IMG/VR virus record: IMGVR_UViG_3300046321_000081
Span: 1-21,889 of that record
From: a virus
DNA: 21,889 nt
Reading direction: 5' to 3' (one strand)
A program made the translations under genes and the position numbers. A model generated the notes under the pieces. It worked only from the letters and a program-made list of their open reading frames with translations. It did not search any database and was not told the DNA's origin. Of the stretch, positions 1-6,923 are shown piece after piece; positions within the stretch are counted from its first letter, which is position 1, and every line of letters begins with the position of its first letter.

Positions 1-135
1 TCGCAGGTTGGCGGATTGCAGGTCAGCGTATCGCAGGTCAGCGTATCGCAGGTTGGCGGATTGCAGGTCAGCGTATCGCAGGTCAGCGTATCGCAGGTCA
101 GCGTATCGCAGGTTGGCGGATTGCAGGTCAGCGTT
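1..135. repeat. Nine tandem 15-bp units encoding pentapeptides
   Basis: The units are three variants: A = tcgcaggttggcgga, B = ttgcaggtcagcgta, C = tcgcaggtcagcgta. Their order is A B C A B C C A B, a 45-bp higher-order period (ABC) with one extra C; the last unit differs by one base. Near identity at the DNA level suggests recent expansion by slippage or unequal recombination. Confidence 0.95.
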
Positions 136-255
136 ATTCTTTAACCCCCACTTAACAGCAAGACCTACCTTCACGCCGTAGTCATCGCCGTCATAGTCAA
201 TTTCAGCGGTGAACTGAATTTTGCCTGTGAACCTATTTAAAATGTCGAATTTCAT
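1..255 (-). CDS. Pentapeptide-repeat protein, C-terminus cut by window edge
   Basis: Reading leftward from an ATG at 255, the first 41 residues form an N-terminal segment (FTGKIQFTAEID, then GLAVKWGLKNN) of a kind I recall from phage and prophage pentapeptide-repeat proteins. It runs straight into tandem pentapeptides of the A(D/N)LxX type (NADLQ, SANLR, YADLR), nine of them before the window ends. Such repeats fold into a right-handed beta-helix; some relatives mimic DNA and inhibit gyrase, but no such role can be assigned here. A GGAG ribosome-binding site lies about 9 nt upstream of the start, and a minus-strand promoter lies at 287-315. The gene is divergent from the head operon and looks like an independently expressed accessory gene. 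The function is unknown; the family call is secure. Confidence 0.88.
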   Translation of the reverse strand, partial: MKFDILNRFTGKIQFTAEIDYDGDDYGVKVGLAVKWGLKNNADLQSANLRYADLRYADLRYADLQSANLRYADLRYADLQSANLR

Positions 256-286
256 CTTACAAACTCCATCATGTTGCCTTTTCACA

Positions 287-315
287 TAACTACACCGCCC
301 CAAATTGCCTGTCAA
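287..315 (-). promoter_or_regulatory. Sigma-70-like promoter for the pentapeptide gene
   Basis: On the minus strand TTGACA (315-310) is followed by 17 nt and then a poor -10, TAGTTA (292-287). The segment CTGTTGACAG-N8-GGGCGGTGTA is repeated with identical spacing at 5924-5951 upstream of the other inverted gene, which is the main support for the call. Confidence 0.5.
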
Positions 316-333
316 CAGGTTTTTAGGTATCAT
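305..333 (+). promoter_or_regulatory. Candidate plus-strand promoter for the head operon
   Basis: TTGCCT, a 17-nt spacer and TATCAT end 24 nt before the ATG at 358. It overlaps the opposing minus-strand promoter, so the two could interfere with each other. Support is sequence match only. Confidence 0.4.
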
Positions 334-357
334 TCAAACAAATATCAGGGGCGGCGC

Positions 358-888
358 ATGGCACTTATCATTGAGGACGGCACAGGCGTTGCAGGGGCGG
401 ATGCTTACTCGGATGTGGCCGCGTGTAGTGCCTATGCTGTCGCATACTACGGGGCATCACTGAACGGCTCGCCTGCTGACAAGGAAGCGGCTATTCGTCG
501 CGCTACGGCATATCTGAATGGGCTGGCATGGAAAGGCACTCGCACCCTTGGGCGCGCGCAGTCTCTCGCATGGCCGCGCACTGGTGTTACCGATTGCGAA
601 GGCTTATCCATCGGATCAAACGAAATCCCTGCCGACCTAATCGCGGCGCAACACGAACTTGCCCGTGCTGAATTTCAATCGGCTGGCGTTCTCACCCCGT
701 CACTATCCAAGGCGACTGCAACGGTTGCTAGCGAAAAAGTGGACGTGATCCAAATCACATACGATACAGACAATCTAACGGGATCAATCGAGGACGCGCG
801 AGTAATCGTTACCGCCGCGATGGATAAGCTGAAATGCTATCTAACGTCACCTGTTGGCGCTATCCGTATCGTTGCGGTAACTGTCTAA
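358..888 (+). CDS. Head-tail connector, DnaT-like ssDNA-binding domain family
   Basis: The 176-residue product begins MALIIEDGTG followed by a DAYSDV segment. It has a conserved middle with AAIRRATAYLNG, RTLGRAQSLAWPR and AQHELARAEF. This is the pattern of the phage family annotated as DnaT-like, which sits at the head-to-tail connector position (HK97 gp6-like) in siphovirus late operons. It probably forms part of the ring joining portal and tail. I chose the ATG at 358 over an earlier in-frame ATG at 271: 358 has an AGGGG site upstream, gives the family's usual N-terminus, and keeps the promoter outside the gene. The stop at 886-888 abuts the next ATG, so the two genes are probably translationally coupled. 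Confidence 0.8.
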   Translation: MALIIEDGTGVAGADAYSDVAACSAYAVAYYGASLNGSPADKEAAIRRATAYLNGLAWKGTRTLGRAQSLAWPRTGVTDCEGLSIGSNEIPADLIAAQHELARAEFQSAGVLTPSLSKATATVASEKVDVIQITYDTDNLTGSIEDARVIVTAAMDKLKCYLTSPVGAIRIVAVTV

Positions 889-1248
889 ATGGCTATTAAC
901 TACCAGCGCATGGCCGCTACGGCTAAACGTCTATTAACTGATAATGCGCAGGGCACTGTCAGTATAGGTCGCATTGTCGTAACGCCCGGTATTGAGCCTT
1001 GGGATGAGCCTACTGCATCAATCGCGTGGACTGATATTAAAGCCGTAGTGCGTGGCGTGTCGGCTCAATTCGTGGACGGTATAACAGTCCTGGCAACCGA
1101 CTTACAGGTTGTTGCGTATATCGGTGATTATACACCGCTACCCGGTGACATTATGATGATCGATAATCTAAATGTCACAGTAATCAATCAACAGAAAATC
1201 CCCGCCGCTGGCATTATTGCAGCTTGGCGGTTTATAGTGAGGGCTTAA
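889..1248 (+). CDS. Putative head-closure protein
   Basis: This 119-residue protein starts immediately after the stop of the connector gene. It has no ribosome-binding site of its own, which suggests coupled translation. It is beta-rich, with PLPGDIMMIDN near the C-terminus, a feature seen in small head-closure or head-tail adaptor proteins. The size and the position directly after the DnaT-like connector match the head-closure (Hc1-like) gene of many siphoviruses. No catalytic motif is visible. The assignment rests mainly on gene order and size, so the exact role is inference. Confidence 0.6.
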   Translation: MAINYQRMAATAKRLLTDNAQGTVSIGRIVVTPGIEPWDEPTASIAWTDIKAVVRGVSAQFVDGITVLATDLQVVAYIGDYTPLPGDIMMIDNLNVTVINQQKIPAAGIIAAWRFIVRA

Positions 1249-1252
1249 TCTA

Positions 1253-3433
1253 ATGGCAGTTCATATTACAGGCACGATGGGATTGCCTAGTGGCGCAGTT
1301 TACCCTAATTGCAGTATGTATTTTGAGCGTAAAGTCGGGGTTGTATCGCAGTCAGGTTATGCAGTTGTTCCTGAAAAAACAATCGTTAAATCTAACGCAT
1401 CGGCATTGGTTGATTTCTACTTGCTTTACGGCGAATATATTGGCACTATTCAAACCACTCTAGGCGTGGTAAAGTTTGCGTTTTCAGTTTTGGACGTGGC
1501 GGCGGCTACGTTCATTAGCTGCATTGGGTCAGTAAGTGTTCCTATCCCGGAGTATAGCGTTCAATTAGCATTGGATGCTGCTGCGGATGCGGCGGCAAGT
1601 GCAGTTATCGCCCAAACATACGGTGGCCTACCGTTCGACACCCGCGCCGCAGCTATCGCCGCAACAATCGCCGCCCCGATCAACGCAATCAGCGTCCTAC
1701 ATGGTGGCGTGTGGTGCAACTACGTCTCTGACGCGGCAGGCACCGCGCTGACAACTGCGGGCGGGCGGAATTGGTCGCCTGTAGCGCCTGTGTATCTGGA
1801 ACACTGGGGGACGGCTGGCGACGGGACTACCGACGACACTGCCAAAGTTATCGCTGCTGTTACGGCGGGATTCAGGGACGTGTTTGCATCATCCAAGCGT
1901 TACCGACTGACTAACCAAGTGGTGCTGGAAAATGTCACTCTTGCGGGTCAGGGCTATCGCTTTTCAAACATGAATGTCAGTTCAGCATCCGATCTTTTCG
2001 GAACGGTTTTTATTTGTGATTTTCTGCCCGCAACGGCGGAAAGCATGTTTCACCTTGGCGTTGGTGGTGCAATCAAAAAGTGCCTAGGTTACAGCAACCG
2101 CCAACCTGCTACGCGCCCCGCTGCGTGGGTACCTGTCGTTACCCCGTGGTTTATTACCAGCGGCCAGTTTGCCGATACCGCGCGCCCATCTCGTGATGAA
2201 AAATCAGGAGCAACGGACGTAATGTTTCTCGACTTTACGCACGGCTTACGCCTGCGCACAGGTGGAGAGCAGGGCGTTTTCGAGCGAGTTTATGGCAATC
2301 CGCTCACTGTTGGCCTTGAAGCCGATGCGAACTACGATGTTACAAGGTTCGTTGATTTTCACTTTTGGCCGTTTGGTGGCAATGGTGGAATTTGGCAGTT
2401 GAATGAACGGACTTGGACGCTGAATAATCTAACAGCTTTCCGATTTGGTCGCGTTGACGGATTGTTGATGCGTGGGTGCTTTACGATCGGTGCGGCTGTT
2501 TCTCTTGAATTTTACCCATCTGCGGCTCCGACACTAATCAACACTGCGACGACGAACTTCCATATTTCTGATTGCTATCTGGACGCAGCAAATACGTCAC
2601 TAAAAGTTTCGGGCACTTATGCCGCAGGTTGGCGTGTATCAGGTCATATTGTTGGCGGCACGATGGCCCACTATGACAACGCCGCAGATGAAACTCTGGT
2701 CGAGGCTGAAAATATCGTAATCCAAAGCGATTTTAAGGAAATACAACTTGTTGGGGTGCGGTTAGTTGCATCTGGCGGGAACCGTCGCGGCGGTTATGTG
2801 AATATGAACGCAGCCAATGGTCTGCTTAATATGAACGGGTGTTCAGTGAATGAGTGGGACGCTGGGGCAACAAGTGCGCCTGCTTTCGTGCAAGCCGGGG
2901 CTTCATCCAAAATCGCGCTGAATGACATGGCGTTCTTTTCCGCAGCTAACGCGCGACTAACCCCCGCAAATGGTGCGGTTGCTGGGCGGGTTGTTTCATC
3001 CGGCAACGTAACTTGGCCGGGGACGACCATGGCCGGGAATATTACTGCGGCGTTCGCAACCCCCGGCACGTCTTCATTTGTCTACGGTGTTCGAGCTGCG
3101 GAGTGGAAGGTAACAGAGGCTGCGGGGGCGAACAAGTTTGGCTACATCCAATTCAGGCTTGACTTCACCCCCACTATAGGAACAGGCACTGGAACCTTGA
3201 GCCTTTCAACTGCGGGCTTCCCCGCAACGATCCGGCAAATCACCGAACTTCCAGTATTTTCGCAGGGGATCACGTTTACGGGCGGGCGGACGCAACTTAT
3301 GCTTCGGATGGGTGTTGATGGGAAAATGACACTCGTTGAGTATGGGGCTGGATTGACGTTTAGGAACGTAGATCACGCCAACTTTACGGCGGCGAATGTG
3401 CTTCTCTTCACATCCGGCCCGATAGCATTCTAA
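1253..3433 (+). CDS. Tail spike/fibre with pectate-lyase-like beta-helix
   Basis: The protein has 726 residues. Residues 1-100 form a beta-rich segment (VHITGTMGLPSGAV) that probably anchors the spike to the virion. Residues 100-150 are Ala-rich and helical. At 185-197 lies WGTAGDGTTDDTA, the signature at the start of the pectate-lyase superfamily beta-helix used by phage depolymerases. Residues 200-580 have the irregular Gly/Asn-rich pattern of a parallel beta-helix, followed by a beta-sandwich-like C-terminal domain. It is likely a receptor-binding or polysaccharide-degrading spike, but the substrate cannot be read from the sequence. A GTGAGGG site precedes the ATG. It lies among head genes rather than after the tail tip, which is unusual. 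Confidence 0.85.
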   Translation: MAVHITGTMGLPSGAVYPNCSMYFERKVGVVSQSGYAVVPEKTIVKSNASALVDFYLLYGEYIGTIQTTLGVVKFAFSVLDVAAATFISCIGSVSVPIPEYSVQLALDAAADAAASAVIAQTYGGLPFDTRAAAIAATIAAPINAISVLHGGVWCNYVSDAAGTALTTAGGRNWSPVAPVYLEHWGTAGDGTTDDTAKVIAAVTAGFRDVFASSKRYRLTNQVVLENVTLAGQGYRFSNMNVSSASDLFGTVFICDFLPATAESMFHLGVGGAIKKCLGYSNRQPATRPAAWVPVVTPWFITSGQFADTARPSRDEKSGATDVMFLDFTHGLRLRTGGEQGVFERVYGNPLTVGLEADANYDVTRFVDFHFWPFGGNGGIWQLNERTWTLNNLTAFRFGRVDGLLMRGCFTIGAAVSLEFYPSAAPTLINTATTNFHISDCYLDAANTSLKVSGTYAAGWRVSGHIVGGTMAHYDNAADETLVEAENIVIQSDFKEIQLVGVRLVASGGNRRGGYVNMNAANGLLNMNGCSVNEWDAGATSAPAFVQAGASSKIALNDMAFFSAANARLTPANGAVAGRVVSSGNVTWPGTTMAGNITAAFATPGTSSFVYGVRAAEWKVTEAAGANKFGYIQFRLDFTPTIGTGTGTLSLSTAGFPATIRQITELPVFSQGITFTGGRTQLMLRMGVDGKMTLVEYGAGLTFRNVDHANFTAANVLLFTSGPIAF

Positions 3434-3495
3434 TGATCGGCTTGATCTGGCAAGATCTATCCACAAAAAAACAGGTTGGCCCGTTAGATAAATGA
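3433..3495 (+). CDS. Possible 20-residue coupling peptide
   Basis: An ATG overlapping the spike stop (TAATG at 3431-3435) opens a 20-codon frame. Its TGA overlaps the ATG of the next gene (ATGA at 3492-3495). The next gene has only a weak ribosome-binding site, so this mini-frame could carry ribosomes across the 58-nt gap. It contains an A-run of seven (3466-3472). No homology is recognised, and it may simply be spacer. Confidence 0.35.
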   Translation: MIGLIWQDLSTKKQVGPLDK

Positions 3496-4472
3496 CAACG
3501 CTATCCGCAGCATTTCTAAAAGGCGTGTCGAATATAACAAACTCGGCGCGTCTTGCTGAAATAACAAGGGCCTTATCAATAGGCCCTGATGCGGTTATTA
3601 GTGTCCTGAATATTGAGGATGCGGCTTTTAACGATTATCGCGCGGAATTGCTAAGGATTTATGGGCAATCTGGTATTGATACTGCGGATGGGCTGCGGTT
3701 TAAATATCAAAACGGACAACGTGTAGTTGTTCGGTTTAATACTCTATCGCCGCGTGTTGAAACATATGCGCGCAATGTTATCGGCACTAAAATAACGAAT
3801 ATCACGAATGAGGCTATTTCAAACGTTCGGAATACGATTGCGGATGGTTACGCTTTGGGGCGTAGTCGTGATCGTATTGCGACCGATTTAATCGGGCGTT
3901 TGCAAGACGGTAAGCGTGTTGGCGGTGTTATCGGTATTTCAGATCAACAGCGAGTTTGGGTTAATAACATGCGCGCGGCACTGGCAACCGATCCTAAACG
4001 GGCGTTGGATTATACCAAACGAGATCGGCGGTTTGATAAGTTAATCAAGGCGTCAGTGCGCGACGGTAAGCCACTAACTATGGCGCAGATTGATCGTATC
4101 GCGTCGCAGTATTCTGACAAGCTGTTGAAGTCTAGGGGCTTGACAATTGCACGGACTGAGGCTAGTCGTGCGATTGAAGAAGGCAAGTATGAGGCTTGGA
4201 AACAGGCACTAGAAAAAACAGGTATACCTGAACAATTTGTTATTCGCACGTGGAACCATACGGGGCGCGGCGTTAAGGATAGACCGTCACATATTGCAAT
4301 GAACGGTCGGCAAGTGCGTGGGTTAACGTTGCCGTTTGTGTTAAATGACGGCACGGATATGATCACGCCTCACGATACTACTTATGGCGCGGGTGCTGAG
4401 CATATCATAAACTGCCAATGTGTTGCTGATTATTCGATTGACCGCGCGGGGGTGTTATCATGGCGCGCGTGA
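3492..4472 (+). CDS. Minor head protein, MuF/SPP1 gp7 head-morphogenesis family
   Basis: The product has 326 residues with a mainly helical N-terminal half. The middle part carries LTIARTEASRAIEEGKYEAWKQA, shown here only as a landmark around residues 218-240. The C-terminal region has the conserved family pattern: RPSHIAMNG, then D and P residues, and GAEHIINCQC just before the end. This matches the Mu gpF / SPP1 gp7 family, a minor capsid protein associated with the portal and head assembly. In most phages the gene lies beside portal; here it follows the head-closure protein and spike. It overlaps the next gene by 13 nt. The family call is good; the exact virion role is inference. Confidence 0.85.
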   Translation: MTTLSAAFLKGVSNITNSARLAEITRALSIGPDAVISVLNIEDAAFNDYRAELLRIYGQSGIDTADGLRFKYQNGQRVVVRFNTLSPRVETYARNVIGTKITNITNEAISNVRNTIADGYALGRSRDRIATDLIGRLQDGKRVGGVIGISDQQRVWVNNMRAALATDPKRALDYTKRDRRFDKLIKASVRDGKPLTMAQIDRIASQYSDKLLKSRGLTIARTEASRAIEEGKYEAWKQALEKTGIPEQFVIRTWNHTGRGVKDRPSHIAMNGRQVRGLTLPFVLNDGTDMITPHDTTYGAGAEHIINCQCVADYSIDRAGVLSWRA

Positions 4473-4921
4473 ATGGCACAGTCGGGTCAACTCGCGGGTT
4501 TAGTAATTCAGTCAATGCGTTTGTGAAGAAATCACAGGTCAAGCGTCAAGAGGCGTATCACGAGGGGCTAAAGGACTTTGCGGCGGCACTACAGGCTAAT
4601 GCGCCTATCTTGTCGGGAAACCTGCGGGCGTCGCAGCAGACTAGCCTTGCGGGGGCTGTTATGGCGGGGCCGTATAAAGAATATGGAAGCGCGTATAATC
4701 TAGCCGCTAGTAACGCCGTGATTGATAGCGCGGGCGAAGGTGATAGGGTTGTTATTAGTTATCGTGCGCCATACGCTAGGCGGCAAGAATACGGGTTCAC
4801 TGGCGTTGATAGCTTGGGGCGTTATTACAGTCATGCCGGAAAATATTGGATTGCGCGCACGTCAAAACAATTCGTTTCGATCATGCGGGCGGCTGCAACT
4901 AGAGTTAGGAATAAATCATGA
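4460..4921 (+). CDS. HK97 gp10-like tail-completion (neck) protein
   Basis: The 153-residue protein has a helical N-terminus, APILSGNLRAS around residues 50-60, and APYARRQEYGF near residue 105. The latter two are the usual landmarks of the HK97 gp10 / tail-component family (helix, then '..P..tG.L..s' and 'Y....EyG'). It is expected to sit at the neck between head-closure protein and tail terminator. The frame starts inside the end of the MuF-like gene and ends four bases into the next gene (ATGA-type junction), consistent with one tightly coupled operon. Confidence 0.78.
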   Translation: MARVNGTVGSTRGFSNSVNAFVKKSQVKRQEAYHEGLKDFAAALQANAPILSGNLRASQQTSLAGAVMAGPYKEYGSAYNLAASNAVIDSAGEGDRVVISYRAPYARRQEYGFTGVDSLGRYYSHAGKYWIARTSKQFVSIMRAAATRVRNKS

Positions 4922-5322
4922 TTGATCAAATTGACGCTAAAATCTATGAGGCGTTGCGGGCTAGGATTGCAGCTATGCCGGGTGGTATTGCAGTTGTGTA
5001 TCCGGGGCAGGTTTATCCGCCCGATGTAACTGTGCCGTTTATTCTAGTAACGGACGTTAAATTCGGCAATGATCGGGTTTATATTGGGTCGGATGCGGAT
5101 GATGTTTACACGGGCGATTTTATGCTTGACATTATGACGCCGCTTAGTTGGACACATTCGCAGGTGCTTGGCGTTGCTGGTAATATCCGCGCATGGTTTA
5201 CCAAGGATTTATTGCTTGGCGGTTTGGTTAGGATTACGAAAACACCCGCTGTCACTGTATCGTATCGTGACGTCGGGTTTATGCGATTACCAGTTTCAGT
5301 TAGTTGGCGGGCCGTGGGTTAA
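4918..5322 (+). CDS. Tail terminator-like protein (DUF4128 type)
   Basis: This 134-residue protein starts within the last codons of the gp10-like gene. It shows the pattern of phage tail-terminator/tail-completion proteins: an N-terminal helix (QIDAKIYEALRARIAAMP), PFILVTDVKFGNDRVYIG, a central strand with FMLDIMTPLSW, and a final strand pair ending VSVSWRAVG. Terminators cap the tail tube and bind the neck. Its position directly before the tail-tube gene, apart from the inserted minus-strand gene, fits. Its stop codon overlaps the stop of the opposing gene. Confidence 0.7.
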   Translation: MIDQIDAKIYEALRARIAAMPGGIAVVYPGQVYPPDVTVPFILVTDVKFGNDRVYIGSDADDVYTGDFMLDIMTPLSWTHSQVLGVAGNIRAWFTKDLLLGGLVRITKTPAVTVSYRDVGFMRLPVSVSWRAVG

Positions 5323-5885
5323 TCGACAGAGTATTGATGAAATGGCAAACAAGTGTCATTGAAAGTACATCCACGAAACTCAATTTTACTCACCCCAAAC
5401 CCATTATCCCGCGCAAAATCATTCACCGCGCTTACAAAATCATCGGGGTGCATTTTGCGCGGTGGGGATGGTTCGGCGATGGTGGCGCGGGAAATGATCT
5501 TCCACAGTCCATTCTCTGGGCCGAAAAGCCCTTTAGGATAAACTTTTGAATTCATATACCTGTAGCCTAGATAGTCGCCAATTTCTACAATACCAGTGCA
5601 AGTGAAATTTCCATGTCGTGAAAAAACCGCGTCAGTCGCACTAACCACATCCCCCGCTTGCACGTTTAATTCTTGTAGGGTTTTGCCGACTGGGGTAGGT
5701 TCGTGGTTTTCGATGAGTTCAAACTCACTTTCATTAATATACCAAGTAGCATTTTCAGGCTGAACAGACCTAGCTACCCAATGAATTTTGAACTCTTTAA
5801 CTAACGTAACTTCCTGCCCTGTGGTAAATTTATGGCTGCTATGATTGGCCGTAATCCGCACCTTATCGCCTACTTTAAATCCCAT
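5319..5885 (-). CDS. Inverted accessory gene with two SH3-like segments, function unknown
   Basis: The 188-residue protein lies opposite to the tail operon. It begins MGFKVGDKVRI and has a first SH3/KOW-like segment at about residues 1-60, ending in WYINESEFELIE. A second comparable segment at about 70-135 contains VQAGDVVSATD. The C-terminal part has HPDDFVSAVNDFARDNG. Similar KVGDKVRI-type domains occur in many small phage proteins of unknown role. I prefer the ATG at 5885 over 5900 because GGGAG lies about 9 nt upstream of it. It has its own promoter and faces the terminator-like gene tail to tail, sharing TTAA at 5319-5322. It looks like a moron, a separately expressed accessory gene inside the late operon. 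Confidence 0.7.
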   Translation of the reverse strand: MGFKVGDKVRITANHSSHKFTTGQEVTLVKEFKIHWVARSVQPENATWYINESEFELIENHEPTPVGKTLQELNVQAGDVVSATDAVFSRHGNFTCTGIVEIGDYLGYRYMNSKVYPKGLFGPENGLWKIISRATIAEPSPPRKMHPDDFVSAVNDFARDNGFGVSKIEFRGCTFNDTCLPFHQYSVD

Positions 5886-5914
5886 AATCCGCACTCCCAT
5901 GTTTCATGCCTATT

Positions 5915-5943
5915 TTGCATCAATACACCGCCCGCGCTATACT
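5915..5943 (+). promoter_or_regulatory. Plus-strand promoter for the tail operon
   Basis: TTGCAT, exactly 17 nt, then TATACT, a good sigma-70-type match ending about 51 nt before the tail-tube ATG. A small GC hairpin (GCCC-CATTGC-GGGC) follows in the leader. It restarts plus-strand transcription after the inverted gene and is completely overlapped by the opposing minus promoter. Confidence 0.6.
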
Positions 5944-5948
5944 GTCAA
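5920..5948 (-). promoter_or_regulatory. Minus-strand promoter for the inverted gene
   Basis: TTGACA (5948-5943), 17-nt spacer and TATTGA (5925-5920) on the minus strand. It lies about 35 nt before the chosen start and carries the same CTGTTGACAG-N8-GGGCGGTGTA block as the promoter at 287-315. Confidence 0.6.
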
Positions 5949-5994
5949 CAGTTATTTTCACGCCCCATTGCGGGCCATATACAAAGGCTAACAC

Positions 5995-6465
5995 ATGGCA
6001 CATGACGCATATGCGGGCGGTCAGGCTTTCGTTTCCAGCACTATCCAAGGCGGCGATCTGCTGCTTGCCGCGTTTGAGGCACTGACTTGGACTGAAATTA
6101 AACCAATCGTTTCGCAACCGGGGCTAGGCGTTACGTTCGCTGCGGTTGAACAGACCTACATTTCGCCAGCAACTACGCAAACCAAGTCGGGTTCCGCTAA
6201 GGTGAACGGTGGCGATCTGGTATGCGGTAACATTACCGATGATCCGGGGCAGGTTATTCTTGAGGGCATGGCTAATGCCCGTGCATCCCGTGCGTTCAAG
6301 TTTGTGCGAAATACGACTTTGACGACTGGCACTGAAACCGATGAAATCATCTATACTCGCGGCGTTGTGCTGTCGTATGGCGATGAAGGCGGCGGCGCAG
6401 ATGATGTGATTAATGCTAAGTATGTCATGGCGTTCAACCAGATTCCAGTGCGCGACGTAGTTTAA
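5995..6465 (+). CDS. Major tail tube protein
   Basis: The 156-residue protein has the composition and length of a siphovirus tail-tube protein: no membrane segment and many beta strands. Its middle reads as alternating strands and ends with RGVVLSYGDEGGGADDVINAKYVMAFNQIP, quoted only in part as a landmark. Position supports the call: it lies directly before the frameshifting chaperone pair and tape measure, the invariant order in long-tailed phages. A second ATG three codons downstream is possible, but the first has AAAGG at suitable distance. The protein would polymerise into the tail tube around the tape measure. Confidence 0.75.
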   Translation: MAHDAYAGGQAFVSSTIQGGDLLLAAFEALTWTEIKPIVSQPGLGVTFAAVEQTYISPATTQTKSGSAKVNGGDLVCGNITDDPGQVILEGMANARASRAFKFVRNTTLTTGTETDEIIYTRGVVLSYGDEGGGADDVINAKYVMAFNQIPVRDVV

Positions 6466-6472
6466 GCTAAAC

Positions 6473-6489
6473 GGGGGCTAATAACCCCC
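6473..6489 (+). other. Small GC hairpin after the tail-tube gene
   Basis: GGGGG, a 7-nt loop and CCCCC lie between the tail-tube stop and the chaperone gene. No U-run follows, so it is more likely an RNA-stability or partial attenuation element than a full terminator. Confidence 0.45.
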
Positions 6490-6492
6490 AAC

Positions 6493-6510
6493 TAATCCTT
6501 GGAGGGATTA
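6493..6510 (+). promoter_or_regulatory. Ribosome-binding site in a hairpin loop (chaperone gene)
   Basis: TAATCC-TTGGAG-GGATTA is a perfect 6-bp inverted repeat whose loop and 3' arm hold the GGAGG site for the ATG at 6513. The same arrangement occurs before the genes at 15053 and 16680. Confidence 0.6.
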
Positions 6511-6512
6511 AT

Positions 6513-6923
6513 ATGTCTGATTTGTCTAATCGCGTTGTTTACGACGCTGAATTTCCTGTTACTATCGTTGCACCTAGTGGTGGTGATAAGGGTGTAGTGT
6601 TTTACGTTAAATCATTGCAGTCCAAGAGTATTCAAAAGATTGAACGTGTTGGCCGTAATGAATTGATGGCTGCAAAACTGAATAGCGGCGCTGATAAAGT
6701 CAGTGGTGATATGCTTGACGCTGCGGAAACTATCGAGCGTTCAAAGATTATCGCGTCAATTACGCGATGGGAATGGAACGGCAATTCTTTTGGCGATCTA
6801 GGTAAAGACCCTGAGTTTACTCCTGAAAATATCGCCGCCGTTGTTGACCATGAGAACAGCCAATGGATCGTTGATCTGCTTTATGGTGGGGCGGCGAACA
6901 TTGCAAATTTTACGCGGAAATAA
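6513..6923 (+). CDS. Tail assembly chaperone, short form (lambda gpG analogue)
   Basis: The 136-residue product is soluble and mixed alpha/beta, and sits between the tail-tube and tape-measure genes. In long-tailed phages that place holds the chaperone that coats the tape measure during tail assembly. Sequence similarity to a named family is not obvious to me; the call comes from gene order and from the frameshift signal at its end. A perfect slippery heptamer lies four codons before its stop. The ribosome-binding site is unusually strong (GGAGG) and lies in a small hairpin, as expected for an abundant product. Confidence 0.8.
   Translation: MSDLSNRVVYDAEFPVTIVAPSGGDKGVVFYVKSLQSKSIQKIERVGRNELMAAKLNSGADKVSGDMLDAAETIERSKIIASITRWEWNGNSFGDLGKDPEFTPENIAAVVDHENSQWIVDLLYGGAANIANFTRK

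Noticed and set aside
1-135. CRISPR-like array
   Set aside because: Units are 15 bp with no spacers and translate in frame to pentapeptides.
271-357. N-terminal extension of the connector gene from 271
   Set aside because: The segment overlaps two promoters and lacks the family's N-terminus; the ATG at 358 fits better.
5304-5549. Plus-strand frames over the inverted gene
   Set aside because: No ribosome-binding site; the minus-strand frame has promoter, start site and protein-like composition.
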